Shown here one piece after another: positions 15,710 through 24,255 of a stretch of 64,000 nt of DNA. The notes under the pieces were generated by a model. The model did no database searches. It had not been told where the DNA came from and saw only the letters and a program-made list of their open reading frames with translations. Origin of the DNA: Streptomyces sp. SID8374 (GTDB taxonomy: Bacteria > Actinomycetota > Actinomycetes > Streptomycetales > Streptomycetaceae); contig NZ_WWGH01000002.1 of assembly GCF_009865135.1 (NCBI RefSeq), forward strand, positions 1,798,001 to 1,862,000, read 5' to 3'. The position numbers and the translations under genes were made by a program. How positions within the stretch are numbered: position 1 is the first letter of the stretch; each line of letters begins with the position of its first letter.

Positions 15710-16843
15710 GTGACCGACCTCGATGTGACCGCCCCCGGAACCGGCCGCGCGGCCGCCGCGCTCTCCCGCCCCTTCGCGGTCCGCGGGCTCACCTCGCCCA
15801 ACCGGATCGCCATGGCCCCCATGACCAGGCAGTTCTCCCCGGACGGCGTCCCCGGCCGGGACGTGGCGGACTACTACGCCCGGCGGGCCGCGGGCGGTGT
15901 GGGGCTGATCATCACCGAGGGCACCTACATCGGCCATGACTCCGCCGGGACCAGCGACCGGGTCCCGCGCTTCCACGGCGAGGACGCGTTGGCAGGCTGG
16001 GCCGATGTGGTGGACTCCGTGCACGGGGCGGGCGGCACGATCATCCCGCAGCTGTGGCACGTGGGCGTCACCCGCACCGAGGGCGCGCCCCCGGTGGCGG
16101 ACGCCGAGCCGGTCGGCCCCTCCGGCGTCGATCTGGCCGGCGAGCCCAAGGGGCGCGCGATGACGCGGCAGGACCTCGACGACGTCATCGCCGCGTTCGC
16201 CGACGGGGCGGCCGCCGCCGAGCGCCTCGGCTTCGACGGCGTCGAACTGCACGGAGCCCACGGCTACTTGATCGACCAGTTCCTGTGGGCCGGCAGCAAC
16301 CGCCGTACCGACGCCTACGGCGGCGACCTGGTCGCCCGCACCCGGTTCGCCGCCGAGATCGTCGCGGCCTGCCGGGCCGCGGTCTCCGACTCGTTCCCGA
16401 TCTTCTTCCGCATGTCCCAGTGGAAGATGAACGCTTACGAGGCCAAGCTCGCGCAGACGCCCGCCGAACTGGACGCCCTGCTCACGCCGTTGGCCGAGGC
16501 GGGCGTCGACGTCTTCCACGCCTCCACCCGCCGCTACTGGCTCCCGGAGTTCGACGGTTCCGATCTGAACCTCGCCGGCTGGGTGAAGAAGATCAGCGGC
16601 AGGCCGACGGTCACGGTCGGCTCGGTCGGCCTGGACGGCGACTTCTTCAGCGCCTTCGCGGGCAACGGCTCGGCCGTCACCGGCGTCGACCAGCTCCTGG
16701 ACCGCATGGAGCGCGACGAGTTCGACCTGGTCGCCGTCGGCCGCGCGCTGATCGCCGACCCGGAGTGGGCGGCCAAGACCCTGGGCGGACGGACCGGGGA
16801 CATCACGCCGTTCGACGCGGAGATGCTGAAGACGCTGCGCTGA
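15710..16843 (+). CDS. Old-yellow-enzyme family NADH:flavin oxidoreductase
   Basis: 377 residues, GTG start. It follows the FMN-binding OYE/12-oxophytodienoate reductase barrel: NRIAMAPMTRQFSPDG near residue 30, GLIITEGTYI, HVGVTR, GFDGVELHGAHGYLIDQFLW (about 173-192), RTDAYGGDL, and the C-terminal FMN phosphate region VTVGSVGLDGDF and DLVAVGRALIADPEWA. Such enzymes reduce activated C=C bonds of unsaturated carbonyls with NAD(P)H. It stands alone between the tRNA terminator and a strong hairpin, so it is probably monocistronic. The substrate is unknown. Confidence 0.93.
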   Translation: MTDLDVTAPGTGRAAAALSRPFAVRGLTSPNRIAMAPMTRQFSPDGVPGRDVADYYARRAAGGVGLIITEGTYIGHDSAGTSDRVPRFHGEDALAGWADVVDSVHGAGGTIIPQLWHVGVTRTEGAPPVADAEPVGPSGVDLAGEPKGRAMTRQDLDDVIAAFADGAAAAERLGFDGVELHGAHGYLIDQFLWAGSNRRTDAYGGDLVARTRFAAEIVAACRAAVSDSFPIFFRMSQWKMNAYEAKLAQTPAELDALLTPLAEAGVDVFHASTRRYWLPEFDGSDLNLAGWVKKISGRPTVTVGSVGLDGDFFSAFAGNGSAVTGVDQLLDRMERDEFDLVAVGRALIADPEWAAKTLGGRTGDITPFDAEMLKTLR

Positions 16844-16868
16844 GCGGGGTGTGACGGGCTCGGCGACG

Positions 16869-16911
16869 GCGGGCGGACGCGGACCCGCCTTTGGCGGGCC
16901 GTACCGCCCGC
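16869..16911. terminator. Nested GC-rich hairpin after the OYE gene
   Basis: GCGGGCGG (16869) pairs with CCGCCCGC (16904-16911), and inside it CCCGCC-TTT-GGCGGG (16884-16898) forms a second stem. It sits 25 bp after the OYE stop. Confidence 0.65.
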
Positions 16912-17003
16912 ATTCACCGGCCCGTCACGACCCCTTCCCTTCTCCTGGGTTCTCTTGGAGCATTCTGTTCGCTTCTGTTCCCCACTCCTAGAGGCCCCCA
17001 CAC

Positions 17004-19064
17004 ATGACTGAGATGAATCGGCGCAGGTTTCTCCAGATCGCCGGTGCGACCGCCGGGTTCGGTGCCCTGGCGGGCAGCATCGACCGGGCTGCCGCCATCC
17101 CCGCCCACCGGGCCAGCGGGACGATCCAGGATGTCGAGCACATCGTCGTCCTGATGCAGGAGAACCGTTCCTTCGACCACTACTTCGGGGCGATGAAAGG
17201 GGTCCGCGGGTTCGGGGACCCGCGGCCCGTGACCCTGCCGAGCGGGAAGCCGGTGTGGCACCAGGAGGACGCCGCGGGCAAGGTGACGCTGCCGTTCCAC
17301 CCGACCGCCGACGACCTCGGCATGCAGTTCCTCCAGGGCCTCAACCACGACTGGCCCGGCGGCCACCGGGCGTACAACGGCGGGCGCTACGACCGGTGGA
17401 TACCGGCCAAGACCCCCACGACCATGGCCTATCTGACCCGCGAGGACATCCCCTTCCACTACGCGCTCGCCGACCGCTTCACCATCTGCGACGCCTACCA
17501 CTGCTCCTTCATCGGGGCCACCGACCCCAACCGCTACTACCTCTGGTCCGGTTACACCGGCAACGACGGGGCGGGCGGCGGTCCGGTGCTCGGGAACGAG
17601 GAGCAGGGGTACGGCTGGCGTACGTACCCCGAGCGGCTGGAAGCGGCGGGGGTCTCCTGGAAGATCTACCAGGACATCGGTGACGGGCTGGACGCGGCGG
17701 GCCGCTGGGGCTGGATCGACGACGCCTACCGGGGCAACTACGGCTGCAACTCGCTCCTCTACTTCCACAACTACCGCAACGCCAAGCCCGGCGACCCGCT
17801 GTACGACAAGGCGCGCACCGGCACCGACGTCTCGGCCGGCGGCGGCTACTTCGACGCGATCGCCGCCGACGTACAGGCCGGGAAGCTGCCCCAGATCTCC
17901 TGGGTCGCCGCCCCCGAGGCCTTCAGCGAGCACTCCAACTTCCCCTCCAACTACGGCGCCTGGTACATCGCCGGGCTGCTGGACGCCCTCACCTCCGACC
18001 CCGAGGTGTGGAGCCGTACCGCCCTGTTCATCACGTACGACGAGAACGACGGCTTCTTCGACCACGTCGTCCCGCCCTACCCGCCGGCCTCCGCCGCCCA
18101 GGGCCTCTCGACGGCCGACACCACCACGGAGATCTACCCGGGCGGCCCCTCGTACGGACCCGGCCCCTTCGGGCTCGGCCCGCGCGTGCCGATGTTCGTC
18201 GTCTCGCCCTGGAGCACCGGCGGCTACGCCTGCTCCGAGGTCTTCGACCACACCTCCGTACTGCGGTTCATGGAACAGCGCTTCGGCGTGCACGAGCCGA
18301 ACATCTCGCCCTGGCGGCGGGCGGTCTGCGGCGACCTCACCTCCGCCTTCGACTTCGGCCGGTCCGCGCCCGCCCCCGACGACCTGCCGGACACCTCCGC
18401 GTACGAGCCACCGGACCGCGAGCGCCACCCCGACTACCGGCCCACCCCGCCGGCCGTCGGCGCCATGCCCGCCCAGGAACCGGGCAGCCGGCCCACCAGG
18501 CCGCTCCCCTACGAGCCCTACGTCGACGGTGCGGTCGACACCGGCACCGGGAAGATCGCCCTCACCTTCAGCCCGGGGACGGCGGCCGGGGCGCAGTTCT
18601 ACGTCACCTCCGGCAACCGCACCGACGCCCCGTGGACGTACACCGCGGGCGCGAGCCGGACGCTCACCGACAGCTGGAACTCCGCCTACTCCGGCGGCAG
18701 CCACGACCTCACCGTGCACGGCCCGAACGGCTTCCTGCGTACGTTCCGGAGCCCGGGCGCCACGGCAGGACCCGAGGCCACCGCCCGCCACAACGCCACC
18801 AGCGGCAACCTGGACCTCACGCTCACCAACTCCGGCGCCACGGACGCCGTACTGACGATCGCCAACGCCTACGGGGGAGCGGAACAGGCCGTCACGGTAC
18901 GGCCGGGTACCACGGTCTCGCGCACGGTGGACCTCCGGGCGGGCAAGCGCTGGTACGACGTGTCCGTCACCGCCGACGGAGAGCCGGGGTTCCTGCGCCG
19001 GTTCGCGGGCCACGTCGAGACGGGGGCCGCCGGGGTCAGCGATCCCGCGATCGTGACGGGCTGA
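17004..19064 (+). CDS. plcC: Tat-exported non-haemolytic-type phospholipase C
   Basis: 686 residues. The N-terminus NRRRFLQIAGATAGFGALAG is a twin-arginine signal. The phosphoesterase domain (about 45-440) shows VVLMQENRSFDHYFG, ATDPNRYYLWSGY, ISWVAAPEAFSEHSN and FITYDENDGFFDHVVPP, the metal- and phosphate-binding motifs of the PlcC/acid phosphatase superfamily. Two DUF756 C-terminal domains follow (about 505-590 and 600-685). It hydrolyses phospholipid headgroups outside the cell and in Streptomyces is often a phosphate-scavenging gene. A weak set of three 11-nt tandem words precedes it, but a PHO box is not proven. The start could also be the ATG at 17013. Confidence 0.94.
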   Translation: MTEMNRRRFLQIAGATAGFGALAGSIDRAAAIPAHRASGTIQDVEHIVVLMQENRSFDHYFGAMKGVRGFGDPRPVTLPSGKPVWHQEDAAGKVTLPFHPTADDLGMQFLQGLNHDWPGGHRAYNGGRYDRWIPAKTPTTMAYLTREDIPFHYALADRFTICDAYHCSFIGATDPNRYYLWSGYTGNDGAGGGPVLGNEEQGYGWRTYPERLEAAGVSWKIYQDIGDGLDAAGRWGWIDDAYRGNYGCNSLLYFHNYRNAKPGDPLYDKARTGTDVSAGGGYFDAIAADVQAGKLPQISWVAAPEAFSEHSNFPSNYGAWYIAGLLDALTSDPEVWSRTALFITYDENDGFFDHVVPPYPPASAAQGLSTADTTTEIYPGGPSYGPGPFGLGPRVPMFVVSPWSTGGYACSEVFDHTSVLRFMEQRFGVHEPNISPWRRAVCGDLTSAFDFGRSAPAPDDLPDTSAYEPPDRERHPDYRPTPPAVGAMPAQEPGSRPTRPLPYEPYVDGAVDTGTGKIALTFSPGTAAGAQFYVTSGNRTDAPWTYTAGASRTLTDSWNSAYSGGSHDLTVHGPNGFLRTFRSPGATAGPEATARHNATSGNLDLTLTNSGATDAVLTIANAYGGAEQAVTVRPGTTVSRTVDLRAGKRWYDVSVTADGEPGFLRRFAGHVETGAAGVSDPAIVTG

Positions 19065-19092
19065 GCCCTTCCCGGAAGCCGCTGAACGTGGT

Positions 19093-19130
19093 GGGAGCCG
19101 GGCCGGACCCATCGGTCCCGCCCGGCTCCC
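19093..19130. terminator. Long hairpin between phospholipase C and DUF2510 genes
   Basis: GGGAGCCGGGC pairs with GCCCGGCTCCC, with an inner GGACC/GGTCC stem over a CATC loop, followed on the + strand by GTGCGTCTTT. It serves the two convergent genes. Confidence 0.8.
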
Positions 19131-19163
19131 GTGCGTCTTTCGCCGCTGCCGTACGGGGTGGGG

Positions 19164-20072
19164 TCAGGCGGCTCCGCCGTTGCCCGCGCCCGCACCCGAG
19201 GCGGCCTTGATCCCCTTGACGATCTCGTCCAGGACGGACAGCTTCGGCGCGTCCTTGTTGATGTCGAAGCCGGACCGGACCACCACGAGCATGTCCTTGG
19301 AGGCGGGGGAGGGGAACACGAGCGACTCCACGTACCCGTCGTCGCCCTTCTCCGTCACCACCTTCCACCGCACCGCGTAGCCCTTCTGGCCCGCCACGGT
19401 GACCGCGGCCGACTTGATCTCCTCGTGGGAGGTGATCTTCCCGTAGGAGTCCCCGCCGTAGGACTGCTCGGCGTTGACGGCGATGTCCTTCTTGGCCGCC
19501 TCCTCCGGCGTCCCCGCAGTGATCTTCAGGGCCACCGCAGGGGCCGAGAACACCCCTCCGCGTACACACGTCTGGGCAGAGCCGCCCGGGCAGGCGTGCT
19601 CACCCGTCGTCAGACCGGCGCCGACCGGTGCGGACTTGCCCGTCCACCCCTTGGGGACCGGCAGGCTGATCCCGGCGGCCAGGTCCGTGGCGTAACCCGG
19701 CTCCGTCGGCGGGAGCTGCTCGCCGGGGCTCCGGGGGCCGCCGTCCTCGCCGTCCTTGTCGTCGCCGTTCCCGCTGTCCGGTGCGCCGGACCCGTCAGGG
19801 ACGGGCGGGGTCGCGGACGGCGAGGCGACCGCGATGCCCGGGCGGCCGCCGTCGTCCTCGCGCAGCATGTACATCCCGCCCCCGATCGCGGCGAGGACCA
19901 CAGCGCCTACGGTCACACCGACGCCGATACGGAGTCCACGGCGGCGTACCGCGGCGGGCGACGGGCGGACGTGGCCGGTCCACTGCGCTCCGTCCCACCA
20001 GCGTTCCTGATCGGGGCCTTTACCTGAATGCCCGGGGTCTGGGTGCCAGCCGGGCGGGGTCATCTGGGTCAC
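19164..20072 (-). CDS. DUF2510-domain membrane-anchored protein
   Basis: 302 residues. The N-terminal DUF2510 motif is PPGWHPDPGHSGKGPDQERWWDGAQWT (about 5-31, two WW-like turns). One membrane span follows (VGVTVGAVVLAAIGGGMYML, about 50-69), then a Gly/Asp/Pro-rich linker and a secreted domain of about 160 residues with PKGWTGKSAPVG, YGKITSHEEIKSAAVTV and MLVVVRSGFDINKDAPKL. DUF2510 is common at the membrane in actinobacteria; the outer domain is not one I recognise. The start is a GTG; an ATG three codons on is an alternative. Confidence 0.85.
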   Translation of the reverse strand: MTQMTPPGWHPDPGHSGKGPDQERWWDGAQWTGHVRPSPAAVRRRGLRIGVGVTVGAVVLAAIGGGMYMLREDDGGRPGIAVASPSATPPVPDGSGAPDSGNGDDKDGEDGGPRSPGEQLPPTEPGYATDLAAGISLPVPKGWTGKSAPVGAGLTTGEHACPGGSAQTCVRGGVFSAPAVALKITAGTPEEAAKKDIAVNAEQSYGGDSYGKITSHEEIKSAAVTVAGQKGYAVRWKVVTEKGDDGYVESLVFPSPASKDMLVVVRSGFDINKDAPKLSVLDEIVKGIKAASGAGAGNGGAA

Positions 20073-20140
20073 GGGGGCACCTTATGCGGGCAGGGTGAGA
20101 ATCACATGAACTGCCCGCCGCGCGAGGGCGAGGTGGGCGG

Positions 20141-20833
20141 TCACGGTTCGATCAGGCCCGCGCGGATCGCGTACCGGGTCAGCTCCAGGCGATCGCGCAG
20201 CCCGAGCTTCTGGAGCAGGTTGGCGCGGTGCCGCTCCACGGTCTTGACGCTGATGACGAGCAACTCGGCGATCTCCTTGGAGGAGTGCCCCTCGGCGACC
20301 AGCTTCAGGATCTCCTCCTCGCGCTCGGTGATCGCGCGCGCCGGAAGGTCCTCGCCGTCCTTGGCCCGGTCGAGGAAGTTCCGGATGAGGGCGGTGACCG
20401 CGCCCGGGTAGAGGAACGGCTCGTCGCGCATGGCCGCCCGGCAGGCCTCCACCAGGTCCCGGTCGGCGACCGACTTGAGGACGTATCCGGCCGCCCCCGC
20501 CTTCAACGCCTCGAAGAAATACTGCTCGTTGTCGTACATCGTCAGCATCAGGATGCGCAGGTCCGGCAGGACCCGGGACAGCTCACGCGCCGCCTGCAAC
20601 CCTGTCAGCCGGGGCATCGCGATGTCCAGGATGGCCAGATCCGGCCGTTCGACGCGGGCCATCTCGATGGCCTCGGCACCGTCGCCCGCCTCGGCCACGA
20701 CCGTGAGATCCGGTTCGCCGTCGAGGATCAGCCGGACCCCCCGGCGTACCAGGGCGTGATCGTCCGCCAGCAGGATCCGCGTCGGTGCGGCGGTGCCCCG
20801 GGAGGGGGACGGGGAGGAGAGGGGCATGGTCAC
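20141..20833 (-). CDS. NarL/FixJ-family response regulator
   Basis: 230 residues. The receiver domain (about 19-135) has acidic DDHALVRRG, the phosphoacceptor in LAILDIAMPRL and the Lys in YVLKSVADRDL. The C-terminal LuxR HTH (about 165-225) reads AITEREEEILKLVAEGHSSKEIAELLVISVKTVERHRANLLQKL, seen in two blocks. It is translationally coupled to the upstream histidine kinase by GTGA and is its cognate partner. The kinase's signal is not known. An ATG two codons in is an alternative start. Confidence 0.94.
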   Translation of the reverse strand: MTMPLSSPSPSRGTAAPTRILLADDHALVRRGVRLILDGEPDLTVVAEAGDGAEAIEMARVERPDLAILDIAMPRLTGLQAARELSRVLPDLRILMLTMYDNEQYFFEALKAGAAGYVLKSVADRDLVEACRAAMRDEPFLYPGAVTALIRNFLDRAKDGEDLPARAITEREEEILKLVAEGHSSKEIAELLVISVKTVERHRANLLQKLGLRDRLELTRYAIRAGLIEP

Positions 20834-21783
20834 CGGCTTCCGTTCCGGACGGGCACATCGAGTCGTACTTCGGTACCGCCCTGCGGCCCGGGGCCGAGGA
20901 ACAGCTCGGCCCCGATCAGCAGGGCGCGCTCGCGCATGCCGCGCAGGCCCGCGCCCTCGGGGGTGTCGCCGAGGCCCCGGCCGTCGTCGCGGATACGCAG
21001 CTCCACCCCGCAGGGGCTGCGGAGCAAGGAGAGTTCGAGCTGTGACGCGCGGGCGTGGCGGACCGTGTTGGTGAGCGCCTCCTGCGCGATCCGGTAGATG
21101 ACCAGCTCGGCCTCGGCGTCCAGTTCGGGCAGGTCCTTGCCCATCCGGCGGCGGATCGTCAGCCCGTCGGGCGTCGGCGTCTCGGTGATGAGAGCCGTGA
21201 GCGCGCTGACCAGACCCAGCTCCTCCAGCACCCCGGGGCGCAGCCGCCGGGCGATCCGGCGGATCTCGTCCAGTGAGCCACGGGTGATCTCCTGGACCTG
21301 CCGGAGCTCGCCGCGGAGCGGCTCGGGCGCGTGGTCGGCGACGCGCTTCAGTTCGAGCAGGACGGCGGTGAGGGTCTGCCCGACCTCGTCGTGGAGCTCC
21401 TGGGCCACCCGGCGGCGCTCGGCCTCCTGGGCGGAGAGCGCGCGGGCGCTGCTGGTGGCGCGTTCGGCCTCCAGCCGGTCCAGCATCGTGTTGAAGGTCT
21501 CGATCAGGGCGGCGATCTCGCCGTGCCCGGCCACCTCGGGACGCGGGCTGGGGCGCAGCAGGTCGGTCGTGGTCATCGCGCGGGTCACCCGCTGGAGAGG
21601 GAAGAGGCCGAGCCGGAGCAGGGCCGCGTTGGCCGCGAGCATGAAGGCGATCCCGCCGGTCAGGATCATCGCCTCGGTCAGCAGGACCGGGGTGGAAATG
21701 GTGATCGGGCCGAGCAGCAGCAGAGCCCCCGCGGCGACGAGCACAGCGGCGTTGAGCAGAAAGATCCGCCAGAACAGGGACAA
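20830..21783 (-). CDS. NarL-type sensor histidine kinase
   Basis: About 317 residues from a TTG at 21783, with GGAGG 10 bp upstream. The resulting start LSLFWRIFLLNAAVLV matches the usual beginning of this kinase group. ATGs at 21837 and beyond would add a Pro/Arg-rich extension with no ribosome site. Two membrane spans flank a short loop, followed by a HAMP-like segment, the HisKA_3 box ELHDEVGQTLTAVLLELKRV with the phospho-His, and HATPase_c (LRIRDDGRGLGDTPEGAGLRGMRERA). There is no large periplasmic sensor domain, so the stimulus is probably sensed in or near the membrane. It phosphorylates the co-encoded response regulator. Confidence 0.9.
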   Translation of the reverse strand: MSLFWRIFLLNAAVLVAAGALLLLGPITISTPVLLTEAMILTGGIAFMLAANAALLRLGLFPLQRVTRAMTTTDLLRPSPRPEVAGHGEIAALIETFNTMLDRLEAERATSSARALSAQEAERRRVAQELHDEVGQTLTAVLLELKRVADHAPEPLRGELRQVQEITRGSLDEIRRIARRLRPGVLEELGLVSALTALITETPTPDGLTIRRRMGKDLPELDAEAELVIYRIAQEALTNTVRHARASQLELSLLRSPCGVELRIRDDGRGLGDTPEGAGLRGMRERALLIGAELFLGPGPQGGTEVRLDVPVRNGSR

Positions 21784-22122
21784 GGGAGCACGGCCTCCAT
21801 CGGGCGTCGGAACGATTGCGGGCGTCGGTGCGGGCATCGCGCGTGTTGGCGGGCGTTGACGTGGGCGTCGACAGCCTCCACTATCGTCGCTGCGCGCGGG
21901 AAACACGCCGTCGCCCCGGAGCCCCCGCCCGCCGGTGGGCGGCCGTCACGGTTCATCGCGCGTCTACATGGTGCACGCCCCCGGATATGGGTGCTGCCCC
22001 CGATAGCCCTTCCGAACGCGCCCGCCGATCATGAAATCAGGGCCCGGGGGGCCCTGCCCGTGCCGCATCACCGGGCCGGCGCCGGAGGGGCCGAGAGGCC
22101 TCCGTACCGGGAGGGAGACACC
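21784..22122. other. Intergenic region between divergent HK-RR operon and DUF3040 gene
   Basis: About 340 bp with no supported gene. It holds the promoters of the two divergent units and a cluster of short GGGCGTYG words between 21801 and 21875, which are repeated in both orientations but form no clear dyad. No RNA gene or terminator is seen. Confidence 0.6.
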
Positions 22123-22428
22123 ATGCCCACGTACGACGAACGGCTGCGCGCCCTTGAGGAGCAGCTGCATCGCGACGACCCCGGTTTCGCGGCGGCGATG
22201 TCCGACGGCACCCCGCGCAGCCCCCGCGAGTACCGACGCCGCAACGCCTGGCTGGCGATGGCCTTCGGCCTCACCGCCCTGGGCATGGGCATCGCCATCG
22301 GCCACGGCCTCCTGATCGCCACCGGACTCGTGGTGTCGGGAGCGGCCGCCCATCTCTTCGACCCGCAGCGCGGCCGTCTGCACGGCAAGGACATCCCGGG
22401 AACGCCCGGAAACCCACGAACCCACTGA
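22123..22428 (+). CDS. DUF3040 small membrane protein
   Basis: 101 residues, with GAGGGAG well placed before the ATG. The DUF3040 pattern is an N-terminal amphipathic helix (DERLRALEEQLHRDDPGFAAAM), a basic patch (REYRRRN) and two short membrane spans (WLAMAFGLTALGMGIAIGHG; LLIATGLVVSGAAAHLF), ending in a charged tail. These are common in Streptomyces and of unknown function. The gene is monocistronic and followed by a terminator. Confidence 0.88.
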   Translation: MPTYDERLRALEEQLHRDDPGFAAAMSDGTPRSPREYRRRNAWLAMAFGLTALGMGIAIGHGLLIATGLVVSGAAAHLFDPQRGRLHGKDIPGTPGNPRTH

Positions 22429-22478
22429 CGCGCGGCGCCCGCACCGCCGCACCCCGGCCCCTCCGCACGGGCCGACCG

Positions 22479-22508
22479 AGGCCCCGACCGCCGAACCGGT
22501 CGGGGCCT
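22479..22508 (+). terminator. Hairpin terminator after the DUF3040 gene
   Basis: AGGCCCCGACC (22479-22489) pairs perfectly with GGTCGGGGCCT (22498-22508) over an 8-nt loop, 50 bp after the stop, followed by TTGG. Confidence 0.8.
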
Positions 22509-22629
22509 TGGTGTGCCTGGGGAATGGGACCTCTGTTTGATCCTACCTCTGAAGGGTGAAAGGTCCGACCACAGCGAATGTGTGACATAGGCTGAACGTC
22601 CCGGAACCGGCCGAGGCAGGGAGTGGCGG

Positions 22630-23361
22630 ATGTCCGTCGAATGGCAGCCTGTGCAGCAGTCCCGTACGCACGAACTGGTGCTGCGCTCCATCGAGGAGCG
22701 GGTCTTCGCCGGTGAGCTGAAAGCGGGCGACCGGCTCCCGCCCGAGCGGGAACTGGCCCCCGTGCTCGGGGTGAGCCGCTCCGCCCTGCGCGAGGCGCTG
22801 CGGGTGCTGGAGACGATCGGCGTCCTGGTGGCCCAGCCCGGCCGGGGCCCGGACGCCGGGGCCCGGATCGTACGCAACCCGGACGACGCCCTGGGCCGGC
22901 TGCTGCGGCTCCACTTCGCCCTCGGCAGTTACAGCCTCCAGGACGTCCTGGAGGCCCGGGTCGTCCTGGAGCGGTCCAGCTTCGAGGCCGCCGCCGGCCA
23001 CGCGTCGTCCGAGGACCTAGACGAGGCGGAGGAGCTGGTACGGGGGATGGCGGCGCCGGGCGTCGGAGTGAGCGCGTTCAACGACCTGGACACCCGCTTC
23101 CACGTGCTGATCGCCCGCAGTTCCGGCAACGCCCTGACCTCCACCCTCACCTCCGCCGTACGGGAGTCGGTGCGCCCGCTGATCCTGCGCGCCCTGGAGG
23201 GGGTCGAGGACTGGCCCGCCACCGCCGACGCTCTCAACGCGCAGCACCGCGCCCTTCTGGCGCTGGTGCGCGAGGGGCGGGGTGCCGAGGCCGCCGATCT
23301 GGTGGAGCGGCACATCCGGGGTCTGCACGGGACGCTCGTGGACGAGCCGTTCGGGGTCTAG
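22630..23361 (+). CDS. GntR (FadR/LldR subfamily) regulator of lactate utilisation
   Basis: 243 residues. The N-terminal GntR winged helix (about 13-75) includes LKAGDRLPPERELAPVLGVSRSALREALRVLE, seen in two pieces; the C-terminal FCD domain (about 95-230) has the metal-binding residues of the family (DTRFH...; NAQHRALLALVREG; ERHIRGLHGTL). It sits directly upstream of lutABC in the same direction, with a palindromic TGGTC-N-GACCA site between. It is most likely the lactate-responsive repressor (LutR/LldR type) of that operon. The same core recurs five times at the far end of the operon. Confidence 0.92.
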   Translation: MSVEWQPVQQSRTHELVLRSIEERVFAGELKAGDRLPPERELAPVLGVSRSALREALRVLETIGVLVAQPGRGPDAGARIVRNPDDALGRLLRLHFALGSYSLQDVLEARVVLERSSFEAAAGHASSEDLDEAEELVRGMAAPGVGVSAFNDLDTRFHVLIARSSGNALTSTLTSAVRESVRPLILRALEGVEDWPATADALNAQHRALLALVREGRGAEAADLVERHIRGLHGTLVDEPFGV

Positions 23362-23431
23362 CGGCGAGGGATGGATGGGCTCGGCGTCGGCCTGTGCGGC
23401 GTGGCCCATTCCTCCAACGGACCGAGCCTAG

Positions 23432-23446
23432 TATGGTCCGACCATA
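23432..23446. promoter_or_regulatory. GntR/FadR-type operator of the lut operon
   Basis: TATGGTCCGACCATA is a perfect odd palindrome that fits the FadR-subfamily consensus TNGTNNNACNA. It lies about 40 bp upstream of lutA and just after the GntR gene, as expected for lactate-responsive control. Confidence 0.82.
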
Positions 23447-23487
23447 GAAGCATCATGGTGAACCGAGGACCTGACCGGGGAGGCCCC

Positions 23488-24255
23488 ATGCGCATCGGAC
23501 TCTTCGCCACCTGCCTGGGCGACACGCTCTTCCCCGACGCGGTGCGCTCCACCGCCATCCTGCTCACGCGGCTGGGCCACGAGGTGGTGTTCCCGCCGGG
23601 GCAGACATGCTGCGGGCAGATGCACATCAACACCGGCTACCAGCGCGAACCCGTCCCCCTGGTCCGCGACTTCGCCGAACAGTTCGGCGACACCTCCATC
23701 GAAGCGGTCGTCATGCCGTCGGGCTCGTGCGCCGGTTCGGTCCGCCACCAGCACGCGACCGTCGCCGACCGCTACGGGGACAGCGCCCTGCGCGCCGGGG
23801 TGGCCACCGTCGCGGCGAAGACGTACGAACTCTCCGAACTCCTCGTCGACGTCCTCGGAGTGACCGGGGTGGGCGCCTACTTCCCGCACCGGGTGACGTA
23901 CCACCCGACCTGCCATTCACTGCGGATGCTGCGCGTCGGCGACAGACCGCTCAGGCTGCTGCGCGCCGTGGACTCCATCGACCTCGTGGAGCTGCCCGGC
24001 GCCGACTCCTGCTGCGGGTTCGGCGGTACCTTCGCCCTGAAGAACGCCGAGACCTCCACCGCGATGCTCCACGACAAGCTGGACAGCATCGCCACCACAG
24101 GGGCCGAGGTCTGCACCGCCGGTGACTCCTCCTGCCTGATGCACATCGGCGGCGGGCTCTCCCGTATCCGGTCCGGGACCCGCACCCTCCACCTCGCCCG
24201 CATCCTCGCCGCCACCCGCACCACCCCCGACGTCCTGACGGAGGCCGCCGCATGA
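23488..24255 (+). CDS. lutA: LutA, cysteine-rich subunit of L-lactate oxidation complex
   Basis: 255 residues. Two CCG domains are present: FPPGQTCCGQMH (Cys41-Cys42) and LPGADSCCGFGG (Cys175-Cys176), the iron-sulfur or disulfide-type ligands of the glycolate oxidase iron-sulfur/LutA family. GGGGAGG precedes the ATG at 23488. With LutB and LutC it forms the non-flavin complex that oxidises L-lactate to pyruvate. Its stop overlaps lutB by ATGA. An upstream palindrome and the preceding GntR gene indicate substrate-dependent control. Confidence 0.94.
   Translation: MRIGLFATCLGDTLFPDAVRSTAILLTRLGHEVVFPPGQTCCGQMHINTGYQREPVPLVRDFAEQFGDTSIEAVVMPSGSCAGSVRHQHATVADRYGDSALRAGVATVAAKTYELSELLVDVLGVTGVGAYFPHRVTYHPTCHSLRMLRVGDRPLRLLRAVDSIDLVELPGADSCCGFGGTFALKNAETSTAMLHDKLDSIATTGAEVCTAGDSSCLMHIGGGLSRIRSGTRTLHLARILAATRTTPDVLTEAAA

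Noticed and set aside
21838..21906. N-terminal extension of the histidine kinase
   Set aside because: The extra residues are Arg/Pro-rich and lack a ribosome site; a TTG at 21783 with GGAGG gives the family-typical start.
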